The position numbers and the translations under genes are program-made. The notes beneath the pieces are model-generated. The model did no database searches and was not told where the DNA came from. It saw nothing but the letters and a program-made list of their open reading frames with translations. A stretch of DNA of 64,000 nucleotides from Thermohalobaculum sp963721105. Its GTDB lineage: Bacteria; Pseudomonadota; Alphaproteobacteria; Rhodobacterales; Rhodobacteraceae. Every line of letters starts with the position of its first letter. The stretch's first letter is position 1. Below, piece after piece: positions 16,719 through 24,487 of the stretch. The stretch lies in the NCBI GenBank assembly GCA_963721105.1, contig CAVRHY010000011.1:1302001-1366000 (forward strand), written 5' to 3'.

Positions 16719-18210
16719 CTACAAGCCAGCGCCCGGCGTCGCCGGCGGGACGACGAGCGGAATCAGTCCGGACTGCTCATTGGGGCCGAGCGCGCCGGTG
16801 ATCGTCTGCGTCGTCAGGCCGCCGTCCCCCGTCAGCGTCAGCGCGAAAGCTGTGGACGGATTGCCATTGTCAGAGAAGTTGTCGACCAGGAAATCGTAGG
16901 TTCCGCTCGGGACCGTGCCGTTCACGACGATGTTCTCGACGCGCACATCGGGCGGCACATTGACCGTTCCGCCGAGATTGTCGAAATCGAGCGTCGCCGT
17001 CGCCTGGCCGTCGTTGAAAATAATGGACGTGCTGAAGAAGGCGACCTCTCCGGCCTCGCCCGGCAGGAAAAGGTGAAGGTCGAGATCGGCGGTGTTGTGC
17101 CAGATGAGCTGGCCCCGGATCTCGCCAGACCCGCCGACATCCACGAAGTCGCCCGTGCCGAGGCTGGTCAGGAAGCGTGGATCGGAGAAGGCCAGCGTCC
17201 GGAACTCGACATCGCTGGTCAGCGCGTCAAGCACGAGATCGAGCGGCGCGACGGCGATGTTCGATTCTCCCCGGGTCGAGATCGGGCTCTGGTAAGGCGC
17301 ATTGCCACCGGTGCGAATCACGCCACCGCCCTGCTCGCCGCGGCCGAGCGCGGCGAGAATCGTTTCGACAGTGCGCGCGCCACCGGCCCGACCACCGGCG
17401 CGGCCACCGCCAGTGGCGTCGGTTAAACCGCCCCCTGCGCCGCCGGCTCGACCACCGGCTGTACCGCCGGCACGACCACCGGCTGCACCGCCGGCTCGAC
17501 CACCGCCTGTGCCGTCAATGAAACCACCGGCTGCGCCGCCGGCTCGACTACCGCCTGCGCCGCCTCCGACGCCCAGCAATGCGTTGTAGATTTCGGCGAT
17601 CTGTTGCGGCGAGGCGGTTCCGGCATACTGCGGCGCCTCGCCGGGACGGATCTCGATGATCGCGTTCGGGCGGGAAACGGTGACCGGCCGCCCCTTGCAC
17701 GATGTCGACCTCATCGCAGCTGGCGCGCGTGTAGTCCCCGGCCGTGTGAACGACTCGCACCATGTTGTCCGACACCACCAGCAGCATGATTCCGCCGCGG
17801 ATGCCGATCGTGGTGATCGGCGTCCGCACCGTCGCCTCGGAGTTCTTCGTGATGCGGCCGCCGATGAAGCGCAGGACACCCTTGGTCATGCCGACAGCGA
17901 TATCTCCCGCGCCCTGACCGGGATCGTAGACATAGCGGTCGAGAACGATCTCCGATTTCGGAGAGACCGTCAGCGACGTCTGGTCCAGGAACAGGAGCTG
18001 CGCGTTCCCCGTCTCGGAGCTGATGATCTGCTCGTCCAGCACGACGTCGTCGGTGATGTTGAGGAAGCGCTTGGCCGCCGTTGGCGGCGTGCCGGTGACG
18101 TCGGTGTTGACCGCGGCGACCGAGCCGATGTCGGTGGCCATGCCGGGCGTGGCAGCCATCGCCAACAGGACGGTGGCGAGGCGGGCGGCGAGGCTGGCGG
18201 TTCTGCGCAT
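16719..18210 (-). pseudogene. FecR domain protein with Gly-rich repeats and DUF2135-like C-terminus, frameshifted
   Basis: The N-terminal part starts at 18210 with a signal peptide (Arg-Arg-Thr-Ala-Ser-Leu-Ala-Ala ending Gly-Met-Ala) and a periplasmic FecR domain (Phe-Leu-Asn-Ile-Thr-Asp-Asp-Val-Val ... Ile-Gly-Ile-Arg-Gly-Gly). After Asp-Glu-Val-Asp-Ile-Val-Gln-Gly the frame shifts at about 17690, next to a short G run. It resumes with Gly-Arg-Pro-Val-Thr-Val-Ser-Arg-Pro-Asn. Then come Gly/Ala/Arg repeats and a C-terminal domain with Asp-Leu-Asp-Leu-His-Leu and Gly-Thr-Tyr-Asp-Phe-Leu-Val-Asp-Asn-Phe-Ser-Asp, like DUF2135/YfaP beta sandwiches. It lies 13 bases after the TPR-barrel gene. The pair looks like an outer-membrane export unit and its exported partner; that is inference. 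Confidence 0.72.
17391..17560. repeat. Degenerate ~24-bp tandem repeat coding Gly/Ala/Arg tract
   Basis: Imperfect head-to-tail copies of a unit like CCGCCGGCTCGACCACCGGC, read on the minus strand as Gly-Gly-Arg-Ala-Gly-Gly-Ala-Ala-type repeats inside the FecR/DUF2135-like gene. At least six copies are recognisable, with one interruption around Phe-Ile-Asp-Gly-Thr. Such tracts can change copy number by slippage and probably form a flexible linker between the FecR and C-terminal domains. Confidence 0.7.
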
Positions 18211-18223
18211 GACGCTCTCCCGA

Positions 18224-19652
18224 TCAGAAGGTGCTGCCGAAACTCAGGGTGCCGGTAAGGTTGTTGAGGTCGAAGTTCGGCAAATTCGAGCTGCGGTCGA
18301 CAAAATCGACGTCGGCACGGACGAAGAACGTGTCGATCAGGAAAAACGTGTTGCTGGCGCCGATGCGGAATTCGGTCTCGACGCGGCGGCTGTTCGGATT
18401 CACCACCGGGTCCGCCGCGTCGTAGACCCGGCGAGCGAGGTCTACATAGCCGTCCGCACGCCAGTTCCTGGGAATCCAGTCCAGACCGGGATCGTAGTAG
18501 TAGGTGGCCGAACCACGCAGTCCGACCTGATAATAATCGTTGAAGTCGCGGTCGGTGAACGCCAGCTCGCCGGTCAGGAAGCCGCGCAGAACCAGCTGGT
18601 CCTGCGCCTGCCACGCCACGCCGGCGAAGCCTCGGCTGTAGACGCCGTCAAGATCGCCCCGCCCATCGTAGAACTGGCGCTCCTGCGTCCGCACCGACGC
18701 GACCCCCGTCAGATTCGGGCTGAACGGCAGGCTCGCCTCGATGCCGCCGCCAAATCCGCGGAACAGCGTCTGGTCATCGGCCCGCAGCAGTTCCGCCTCG
18801 GCGAACGGCCTGAGCTGTAGCCCGTATGAATTCCTTTCCGATCGAGATCGTCGGCCCGGTGCGCACCAGCAGGTCGTTGATGTTCCCCTGGTCCTCGTGG
18901 AAATACTGCAGGCCGTAGCCGAACAGGTTGGTGCGCCAGACGTCGCCGTCCGGCTGACCGAGATCGTAGTCGTGTGTCAGGTCGAGGACGACGCGGACGC
19001 CGACATCGGCGTCGGGATTCACGGTGGAGGGCAGGATGACCGGAATGCCGCTCACCTGCACGATGTTATCCGCCGGGCCGAGGTTGGCATTGGTCGAGCC
19101 GGCAATGCCGACCATCGCCTGGCCGTAGAACCGCGACGTGGCGAGGCGGCGGTCGATCTCGTCCTGGAAGCGGGCGATTTGGGCGCGCTCCTCGGCCGTA
19201 AGGTCGTTCGCGGCCAGGGCTTCGTCGAAATAGTACTTCGCGGTGGCATCGCTGCCGAGCCGGAAGTAGGCGGCGCCGAGTTCGATCTTCACGCTGGTCA
19301 GGTCGGGGACGTAGATCAGGATCCGTTCGAGCGTGGTGATCGCCGCCTCGTAATCCTCCAGCGCCACCGACACACGCGCGTAGTCCAGCATCAGGTCGAG
19401 ATCGTCGGGCTGCTTGAGCAGCTCGGCGAACAGCGCCTGCTGGCGCTCGCGACTCGCCGGAACGTCGCCGGGCGCCGACTGTTGCGCCGCCGCCGGGGCG
19501 ACGCCGAGCCAGACGCCGATCAGGATCAACGCCGCCGTCCGGCCAGGACCGAGAGGTCCCGTTCCTGTCGATTTCCCGCCTGCACTTCCAGAGAGTTTGG
19601 ACGGCACTTCACCCGCCCGTCCGGCCGCTGCGCGCGCGCCACGTATATGCAT
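18224..19652 (-). pseudogene. TPR and outer-membrane beta-barrel protein, frameshifted
   Basis: Begins at 19652 with a long charged leader and a hydrophobic signal segment (Ala-Leu-Ile-Leu-Ile-Gly-Val-Trp-Leu ending Ala-Ala-Ala-Gln). A TPR block follows (Asp-Leu-Met-Leu-Asp-Tyr-Ala-Arg-Val-Ser ... Tyr-Tyr-Phe-Asp-Glu-Ala-Leu), then a beta-barrel with alternating aromatic strands ending in a C-terminal Phe (Ser-Phe-Gly-Ser-Thr-Phe). The frame breaks near 18830 after Ile-Gly-Lys-Glu-Phe and continues as Tyr-Gly-Leu-Gln-Leu-Arg-Pro-Phe in another frame. The architecture recalls surface-lipoprotein assembly modifier (DUF560) proteins that export small surface proteins; assignment to that family is inferred. 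First gene of the pair with the FecR protein. Confidence 0.7.
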
Positions 19653-20166
19653 GCTCTTGCCGTTCCGAATACAGCCCCCCGGCATCCGGATCCGGCGTTG
19701 ACGCATCGGACAGCGCAGCGGGATCACGCCCGCGCATCTGTCGAATGCAGCATTCGCCAAGTGATGCCCCGGAATACCCTACGCGGAGCGGCGCCGAGAA
19801 GAAACGTGAAAAATGTCATAACAAGGGCAATCATGGCTCTCGACGAGCGCCGTTCGCCATTCTGGCCGGGCCGATGGTGCACGGCGCCACGACTGTCGGA
19901 CCCGGTGCCATCTGCTGGCAGCGGCAGCTCGGCGATCGTTTCCAGAGCCCGCAACTGCTTGTTATATTTCGCCATCTTGCCCGGACCGCGGGCAGACGGC
20001 TGCCCGACTTGGGAGAGATATGATGCGCCGTGCGGCGGACAGGTCGCCCACGACTGCGAGACAAGGCCCGCCCGAAAAAAATTTGGCTAAAATGAGGAAA
20101 GAAGGCGGCGGTGAAGTTTCCGCGGCAGGCGGAAGCCTATCCGTTTGAATCGACGAGGAGAGGGTA
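19653..20166. other. Intergenic stretch without a recognisable gene
   Basis: About 510 bases upstream of the TPR-barrel gene. Short open frames on both strands give no family-like sequence and have no convincing ribosome-binding site. The stretch is richer in A and T around 19770-19830 and 20080-20100 (a run of eight A's interrupted by a G, then ATTTGG) than the surrounding genes, so it probably contains the promoter for the TPR-FecR unit. No clear -35/-10 pair could be assigned. Confidence 0.4.
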
Positions 20167-20393
20167 TTGCTGAGAAATGTTGTCGCGAGCGCGGTGGCTG
20201 TGGCGTTACGACCACGTCAACTCCAACGTGAACCTCGGCCCCTTCAACCTGTCGGATGGCCCGGTTGCGCTTGCCGCGCTGGACACGGCGGGTTCGCTCA
20301 ACTTCGGCGTCTTCACCAATCCTCTCGGCGCGGGCGTCATTCAGCGCGTTGCCCGTGCCGTGGACCCCGACAGGGCGGGGCCGCGGACACCGC
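20167..20393 (+). pseudogene. Remnant 5' end of a secreted-protein gene
   Basis: A strong GAGGAGAGGG ribosome-binding site at about 20156-20165 precedes a TTG-started signal-peptide-like stretch (Leu-Arg-Asn-Val-Val-Ala-Ser-Ala-Val-Ala-Val-Ala-Leu). The protein-like sequence then continues in a second frame (Ser-Asn-Val-Asn-Leu-Gly-Pro-Phe-Asn-Leu-Ser-Asp, then Ala-Gly-Ser-Leu-Asn-Phe-Gly-Val-Phe-Thr-Asn). It peters out where the nnrS 3' end begins. It looks like the start of an exported, perhaps adhesin-like protein that lost its body. No family can be named. Confidence 0.35.
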
Positions 20394-21593
20394 TCAGTCC
20401 TGACGTTTCGGGCGCAGAAGCAGCGCGCCGTAGAACGCTGCGAAACCGCAGAAGGCGGCAATCCAGGCCAGCCCCGACAGGGCCTTCAGAAGGTTCGCGT
20501 CCTCCGGCCAGATCCCGGCGGCGAGACGCCCGAACACCGCGACGACGAGGACGAGATAGAGCGCCGTCGTGCCGGCACCGGCAGTCAGCGCCTGCCCGGC
20601 ATGGCCGAGCGTGGCGCGCGTCATCACCGCAAGGGTCATCAGGCCGACCGCACCGGCCATCCACAGGTGCTGCGCCGCCGCGCCGCCGAGCAGACCCGGC
20701 AGCAGCGTCTCTCCAGCTACGGCCAGCCCACCGAGCGGCAGGAAAGCATAACCCAGATGGAGCACCCAGACGAGCGGCTCCGCCGCCGTGCGGTCCCCGG
20801 CCCAGCGGGCGAGGCGGACGAAGTGGAGCAGGCTCGCGAGCCCCAGCGCAACCGCTGCGGGCACGCTGTGCGGCGCGACGATCCAGGCCCCGAGCGCGGC
20901 AAGCAGGACAACCAGCGCCGCCTTGTCGAAGCGCTGCATCGGCGGCGCAGGCAGACGCCCGCCGCCACGTTTGACAAGCCAGTTGCGGGTGAATGAGGGT
21001 ACGATCCGCCCGCCGACGACCGCAATCATCATCAACGCCGCGCCGAGTCCCAGGCGCAGGCCGTAGCCCTGCGCGGCGTAGTCCCCGTGCGCTGCCTCCC
21101 AGTGGAACACCGCGTTGCCGAGGGTGAAGACGGCAAGCATCCCCAGCACCATCAGGTTGCGCCAGTTCTTGCCCGCCACGATCTCGCGCGCGATTACCGC
21201 CCCGACGACGATCGGGAGCGCGAGGTCCGCAATCGCCACGATAAGCGGCGTCAGATGCAGCGACACCGACACGGCCATCCGCCCGGCGAGCCAGAGTGCG
21301 AAGAGCCCTCCGAGCGGCCAGCCGACGATGGGCAGCCGCCCGGTCCAGTTCGGCACCGCCGTCAGCAGGAAGCCCGCGATGACGGCCGAGAGGTAGCCGA
21401 AGAGGAATTCGTGCGCGTGCCAGCTGACGGGATCGAAGGCGATGGGCAACCTCACCAGTCCTGCGAGCATCGGCAGCCAGAGCGCCATCGCGAGCGCGGC
21501 CCAGAGCGCCGCGCCAAGGAAGAACGGCCGGAAGCCGTAGCTCAGGAGCGCGGGCCCGCCCCATGCGCGCATCTGCTGGGCGGTGCTGCTCAT
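20394..21593 (-). CDS. nnrS: NnrS family haem-copper membrane protein
   Basis: 399 residues with about 12 membrane helices. NnrS proteins protect cells from nitric-oxide stress and are regulated with denitrification genes; their exact chemistry is unsettled. Visible signature residues: Tyr-Gly-Phe-Arg-Pro-Phe-Phe near the N-terminus, Trp-His-Ala-His-Glu-Phe-Leu-Phe-Gly near residue 53, Arg-Ile-Val-Pro-Ser-Phe-Thr-Arg-Asn near 200, and the late Met-Thr-Arg-Ala-Thr-Leu-Gly-His. The start overlaps the 3' end of the 5-formyl-THF cyclo-ligase gene by four bases. Last gene of a minus-strand operon (trHb-CMD-5FCL-nnrS) divergent from nsrR. Confidence 0.93.
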   Translation of the reverse strand: MSSTAQQMRAWGGPALLSYGFRPFFLGAALWAALAMALWLPMLAGLVRLPIAFDPVSWHAHEFLFGYLSAVIAGFLLTAVPNWTGRLPIVGWPLGGLFALWLAGRMAVSVSLHLTPLIVAIADLALPIVVGAVIAREIVAGKNWRNLMVLGMLAVFTLGNAVFHWEAAHGDYAAQGYGLRLGLGAALMMIAVVGGRIVPSFTRNWLVKRGGGRLPAPPMQRFDKAALVVLLAALGAWIVAPHSVPAAVALGLASLLHFVRLARWAGDRTAAEPLVWVLHLGYAFLPLGGLAVAGETLLPGLLGGAAAQHLWMAGAVGLMTLAVMTRATLGHAGQALTAGAGTTALYLVLVVAVFGRLAAGIWPEDANLLKALSGLAWIAAFCGFAAFYGALLLRPKRQD

Positions 21594-22298
21594 GGAGCCT
21601 TCCGGATGACCTGCGCGCCCGCTTCGGTCAGGATGACGTCGAGCGGAATGTCGTGGAGTTGAGGAAAGATCGTGGCGAGCAGCGCGGACTGGAACCCGAT
21701 CCCGATGGTGAGCGGGCGTGAGGCGAGCGCCGCCAGCGTGCGGTCGAAATAGCCACCGCCATAGCCAAGACGGTACCCGGCAGTATCCCAGCCGACCAGC
21801 GGCGCCAGCACGATCTCCGGGATCAGCGCCTCCGCCTCGGGCGGCGGCACGGGGATGTTCCAGTCACCCCGAACCATCCGCGTCTGCGGGGACCAACGCC
21901 GAAAGATCAGCGGCGCGCCCTTGCTTTCGACAACAGGGAGCGCTGTCGTCGCGCCTTCAGCGTGCATTTCGGAGAGCCAGCCCCTGAGATCCGGCTCGCC
22001 CTTGATCGGCCAGTATCCCGAGACGACGCGCCCCGCGACCGGGCCGACCAACTCGCGGATCACGCTGCCCAGCGTCCTGGCAATCGCCGCCGAGATCTCC
22101 TGCCGCGCCGCAACCGAGAGCGTGGTGCGTCCAGCGCGCAGCTCTTTCACGCTCGGCCTTCCGCCAGCGCGCGACGTCCGCTGCCTGCTGCGGATCTACG
22201 GCGAGCGAACGGAAGCAGGCCAAATCAACCTCGTGCGCGCTACGGGGAGGCGAGGCGTATCCCGGCAGGGAGGATTCTTCGTGCCTGTCGTCACTCAT
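21590..22298 (-). pseudogene. 5-formyltetrahydrofolate cyclo-ligase, frameshifted near N-terminus
   Basis: Converts 5-formyl-THF to 5,10-methenyl-THF using ATP (cytoplasm). The C-terminal 170 residues are standard for the family: Gly-Tyr-Trp-Pro-Ile-Lys-Gly-Glu near the front, Ala-Pro-Leu-Val-Gly-Trp-Asp, and the ATP-site Arg-Leu-Gly-Tyr-Gly-Gly-Gly-Tyr-Phe-Asp-Arg. The N-terminal leader expected in alphaproteobacteria (Asp-Val-Ala-Arg-Trp-Arg-Lys-Ala-Glu-Arg) is encoded in a different frame from an ATG at 22298. The two frames meet near 22140, consistent with a one-base indel. If the short frame alone is used, it would begin with GTG at 22150. A folate gene inside a nitric-oxide operon is odd, but it overlaps nnrS and so is surely co-transcribed. 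Confidence 0.78.
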
Positions 22299-22339
22299 GG
22301 AGAACTCTCTTGTGTCGGATGCCGAGCGCTGCCCGGTCG

Positions 22340-22675
22340 TCACTCCGTCTCGTCAGAGAGGAGGTCGAGCGTCTTGACCGAGTGGGCGAATGCGGCGCCC
22401 GCACGCATCTCCGTCGCGACCCAGACTGCCTCCATGATCTGCTCGGCGCTGGCCCCGGCCCGCCGCGCGGCCTTGACGTGGCCCTCGATGCACCAGGGGC
22501 ACTGCGTCACGTGCGCAATGGCCACGGCGATCAGCTGCTTGATCCGGATGTCCAGCGCACCGTCGGCGAAGACGGCCTTGGAGAACGCGGCAAAGGCATC
22601 ATTCGGGCCCGGGGCAAGTCGGGCGCGCCGGTCGGCATGAGCGCGTGTCGCCTTTGGAAACCGGATGTCCGTCAT
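22340..22675 (-). CDS. Carboxymuconolactone decarboxylase family (AhpD-like) protein
   Basis: 111 residues. The AhpD-like redox motif Cys59-Pro-Trp-Cys62 followed by Ile-Glu-Gly-His66 is intact, within the usual helical context (Ile-Lys-Gln-Leu-Ile-Ala-Val-Ala-Ile-Ala before, Val-Lys-Ala-Ala-Arg-Arg-Ala-Gly-Ala after). Members with Cys-x-x-Cys act as thiol-dependent peroxidase partners or antioxidant reductases. Its place between a truncated haemoglobin and nnrS suggests protection from reactive nitrogen or oxygen species. It lies 21 bases after the haemoglobin gene. Confidence 0.88.
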   Translation of the reverse strand: MTDIRFPKATRAHADRRARLAPGPNDAFAAFSKAVFADGALDIRIKQLIAVAIAHVTQCPWCIEGHVKAARRAGASAEQIMEAVWVATEMRAGAAFAHSVKTLDLLSDETE

Positions 22676-22696
22676 CGAACGCTCCTCAGCTGGCGG

Positions 22697-23155
22697 TCAA
22701 AGTCGCGGCACGGCTGCCTGGCGAGCGGTCACAGCGTCCTCGTCAGCCATGTGCAACGAGCGCGCGATGCGCTCGGCGCGCGCGATGATGTGCGTGGCGC
22801 CAGCGGGCGGGCAGGTCTCGTGCGCAGTCTCGCGGAAGAGCGCAAGCCAGCGCTCGAAATGCTCCCAGCCGATAGGCAGGGAGGCGTGCTTCGCAACCGG
22901 TGAACCGTGATAGCGTCCGGTCATCAGCGCGACCGAGGACCAGAAGGCCACCATCCGCTCGAGATGCGGAGCCCAGTCCGAGATCCTCGTCTTGAACACC
23001 GGTCCGAGCAGTGGGTCAGCGCGAGCCTTGTCGTAAAAGCGGTGGACAAGCGCGTGGAGCCGCTCCTCGTCCAGGCCGGTCGCCACCGTCAGCTCTTCGG
23101 TGATCGCAGGCCGGGCCGAGCGGAGAGGAATGGATAAGGGGGTGGGCTGCGGCAT
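22697..23155 (-). CDS. Group III truncated haemoglobin
   Basis: 152 residues, a 2/2 globin. Visible: Leu-His-Ala-Leu-Val-His-Arg-Phe-Tyr-Asp-Lys-Ala-Arg (B helix), Asp-Pro-Leu-Leu-Gly-Pro-Val-Phe, Trp-Ala-Pro-His-Leu-Glu-Arg-Met-Val-Ala-Phe-Trp-Ser-Ser (E helix), and a proximal-His region Lys-His-Ala-Ser-Leu-Pro-Ile followed by the conserved Trp-Glu-His-Phe-Glu-Arg-Trp-Leu. Group III globins are linked to nitric-oxide handling, usually in nitrate/denitrification clusters, as here. The ATG at 23155 is 90 bases from the divergent nsrR start; that gap holds a palindrome. First gene of the minus-strand operon. Confidence 0.9.
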   Translation of the reverse strand: MPQPTPLSIPLRSARPAITEELTVATGLDEERLHALVHRFYDKARADPLLGPVFKTRISDWAPHLERMVAFWSSVALMTGRYHGSPVAKHASLPIGWEHFERWLALFRETAHETCPPAGATHIIARAERIARSLHMADEDAVTARQAAVPRL

Positions 23156-23207
23156 GGCGACGTCCGTCCGGATTGGCTGTTGCGCCCGGTTGGTAGTCCC
23201 GCTAATG

Positions 23208-23222
23208 GGTATTGTAAATACC
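23208..23222. promoter_or_regulatory. Palindrome GGTATT-GTA-AATACC, candidate NsrR operator
   Basis: A perfect 6-3-6 inverted repeat in the 90-base gap between the divergent haemoglobin and nsrR genes, 24 bases before the nsrR ATG. Rrf2-type repressors bind AT-rich inverted repeats of this size, and NsrR commonly controls its own gene and nitric-oxide-defence genes. The match is to spacing and context rather than to a published alphaproteobacterial consensus. It could also be an FNR-independent operator for another regulator. Confidence 0.55.
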
Positions 23223-23245
23223 AATTCAAGAGACGAACGGCGACC

Positions 23246-23671
23246 ATGCGCCTCACCTCCTTCACCGACTTTGGACTGCGGGCGCTGATGCGCATGGCGG
23301 GCGAACCCGACCGCGCCTTCTCGACGGCCGAGCTGGCGGCGGAGTTCGGTCTGTCGCGCAACCATCTCACCAAGATCATGCAGCGACTGGCCGCCGGCGG
23401 GATCGTCACGACCCGCCGCGGCGCGGGTGGCGGCGCGGTCCTGGCGCGGGATGTCGGGGAGATCAGGCTGGGCGCCGTGATCCGTCTGCTCGAGGAGGGG
23501 CAGGCGCTGGTCGAGTGCTTCGCGCCCGGCGGGGGCGAGTGCACGATCACCGGACCGTGCCGGCTGAGGGCACGCCTGCGCTCGGCCGAGGAGGCTTTTC
23601 TCGCGGCCCTGGACCGCTCGACGCTCGCGGACATCGCCCTGCCGCGTCGGGCGATCGAGCGGGTCGGCTGA
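23246..23671 (+). CDS. nsrR: NsrR-like Rrf2 family transcriptional repressor
   Basis: 141 residues. Winged helix at 1-65 (Arg-Leu-Thr-Ser-Phe-Thr-Asp-Phe-Gly-Leu-Arg-Ala-Leu, then Gly-Leu-Ser-Arg-Asn-His-Leu-Thr-Lys). Three Cys residues at 91, 99 and 105 (Glu-Cys-Phe ... Gly-Glu-Cys-Thr ... Gly-Pro-Cys-Arg) have nearly the NsrR spacing and would hold the nitric-oxide-sensitive Fe-S cluster. NsrR represses NO-defence genes until NO damages the cluster. The neighbours (truncated haemoglobin, nnrS, cbb3 oxidase, nos) fit this regulon. The start at 23246 is favoured by homology. Confidence 0.9.
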   Translation: MRLTSFTDFGLRALMRMAGEPDRAFSTAELAAEFGLSRNHLTKIMQRLAAGGIVTTRRGAGGGAVLARDVGEIRLGAVIRLLEEGQALVECFAPGGGECTITGPCRLRARLRSAEEAFLAALDRSTLADIALPRRAIERVG

Positions 23672-23703
23672 TGCCCCGCAATCAGGTTCTGGAAGGACAC
23701 CGC

Positions 23704-24015
23704 ATGACAGAGGTCACGGTCACGACGGATGGTGGTTTCGTTGTCGAGGCCGAGATCATCGGTGCGGCGCTGGGCATCGACCCATCATTGGTGCCCAAGC
23801 GGATGCGGACGGGTGAGATCACGAGCCGGTTCGAGGCTGGAATCGACGAGGACGCGGGGCGTTTTCGCCTGACGTTTTTTTCTCGGGACAGGGCACTTCG
23901 GCTCACGGTGGATGGGCAGGGAAAGGTACTCTCACGCTCGACCTTCCCGGTCGGTCATCGACGCGGACCGGGCCAGACGCTACAAACGCAGGACTTTGGT
24001 TCCTCCGAAGGTTGA
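23704..24015 (+). CDS. DUF6522 family protein
   Basis: 103 residues, no signal or membrane segment. The pattern Phe-Val-Val-Glu-Ala-Glu-Ile-Ile-Gly-Ala-Ala-Leu-Gly-Ile-Asp-Pro, Met-Arg-Thr-Gly-Glu-Ile-Thr-Ser, Glu-Asp-Ala-Gly-Arg-Phe-Arg-Leu-Thr-Phe-Phe fits DUF6522 proteins that sit next to NO-related and cbb3 genes in alphaproteobacteria. The function is unknown. The ATG at 23704 is 32 bases after the nsrR stop, so it is likely cotranscribed with nsrR. The 274 bases that follow to ccoS show no supported gene and probably contain the cco promoter, though no clear FNR box was found there. Confidence 0.7.
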   Translation: MTEVTVTTDGGFVVEAEIIGAALGIDPSLVPKRMRTGEITSRFEAGIDEDAGRFRLTFFSRDRALRLTVDGQGKVLSRSTFPVGHRRGPGQTLQTQDFGSSEG

Positions 24016-24289
24016 CCAGGCCCGGCGGGACTGGCGGGCAGGCCGATCGAGGCAATTCCATGAGGTATGGAGATCGCCGATCTGGTTCAGCCGGCATCGC
24101 GCACCCGCCGGGAGCGCGAGGCCTTCTGAACGGAGTGGTGACACGGTCCGGGACCCGGCCGTGCGCGCATGGATCACTGACGATGTCGCTCTCTCCTGCA
24201 CTCGTCAGCCGGGATTCGCCGTATGGGGAGGTCTCCTCGCCACTCGGGGAGGCCGCAGCGCCAGGACGCCGAGCTGCAGGGAACAGGGC

Positions 24290-24487
24290 ATGACCATTCT
24301 GATCGTCCTCATTCCCGTCTCTCTAAGTCTGGGCGTCGTCGGGCTGATCGCGTTCCGGTGGAGCCTGCAGAACGGTCAGTTCGACGATCTGGCGGGCGAT
24401 GCCGAGCGCGTCCTCCTCGATGGCGAGGACAAGCCGCTGCCGCCCAGGCATTCCTCGGTTCCGACACGCAAGGAGAGCGCGACGTGA
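24290..24487 (+). CDS. ccoS: cbb3-type oxidase assembly protein CcoS
   Basis: 65 residues. One N-terminal membrane helix (Ile-Leu-Ile-Val-Leu-Ile-Pro-Val-Ser-Leu-Ser-Leu-Gly) is followed by the family hallmark Phe-Arg-Trp-Ser-Leu-Gln-Asn-Gly-Gln-Phe-Asp-Asp-Leu and a short acidic tail. CcoS is needed for haem and copper incorporation in cbb3 oxidase. Its stop overlaps the ccoN start (TGATG), so the two are coupled. Finding ccoS at the head of the structural operon, without ccoGHI nearby, is less common than the ccoGHIS order. Confidence 0.88.
   Translation: MTILIVLIPVSLSLGVVGLIAFRWSLQNGQFDDLAGDAERVLLDGEDKPLPPRHSSVPTRKESAT

Noticed and set aside
17391..17560. Possible CRISPR-like array
   Set aside because: The repeats are contiguous, imperfect and in-frame coding for a Gly-rich tract; there are no spacers and no cas genes.
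19724..19975. 83-codon minus frame with a hydrophobic stretch
   Set aside because: No RBS, no family similarity, and it lies in what looks like the promoter region of the TPR-barrel gene.
24016..24289. Possible extra small gene before ccoS
   Set aside because: The open frame gives no protein-like sequence; the stretch is better seen as leader or promoter of the cco genes.
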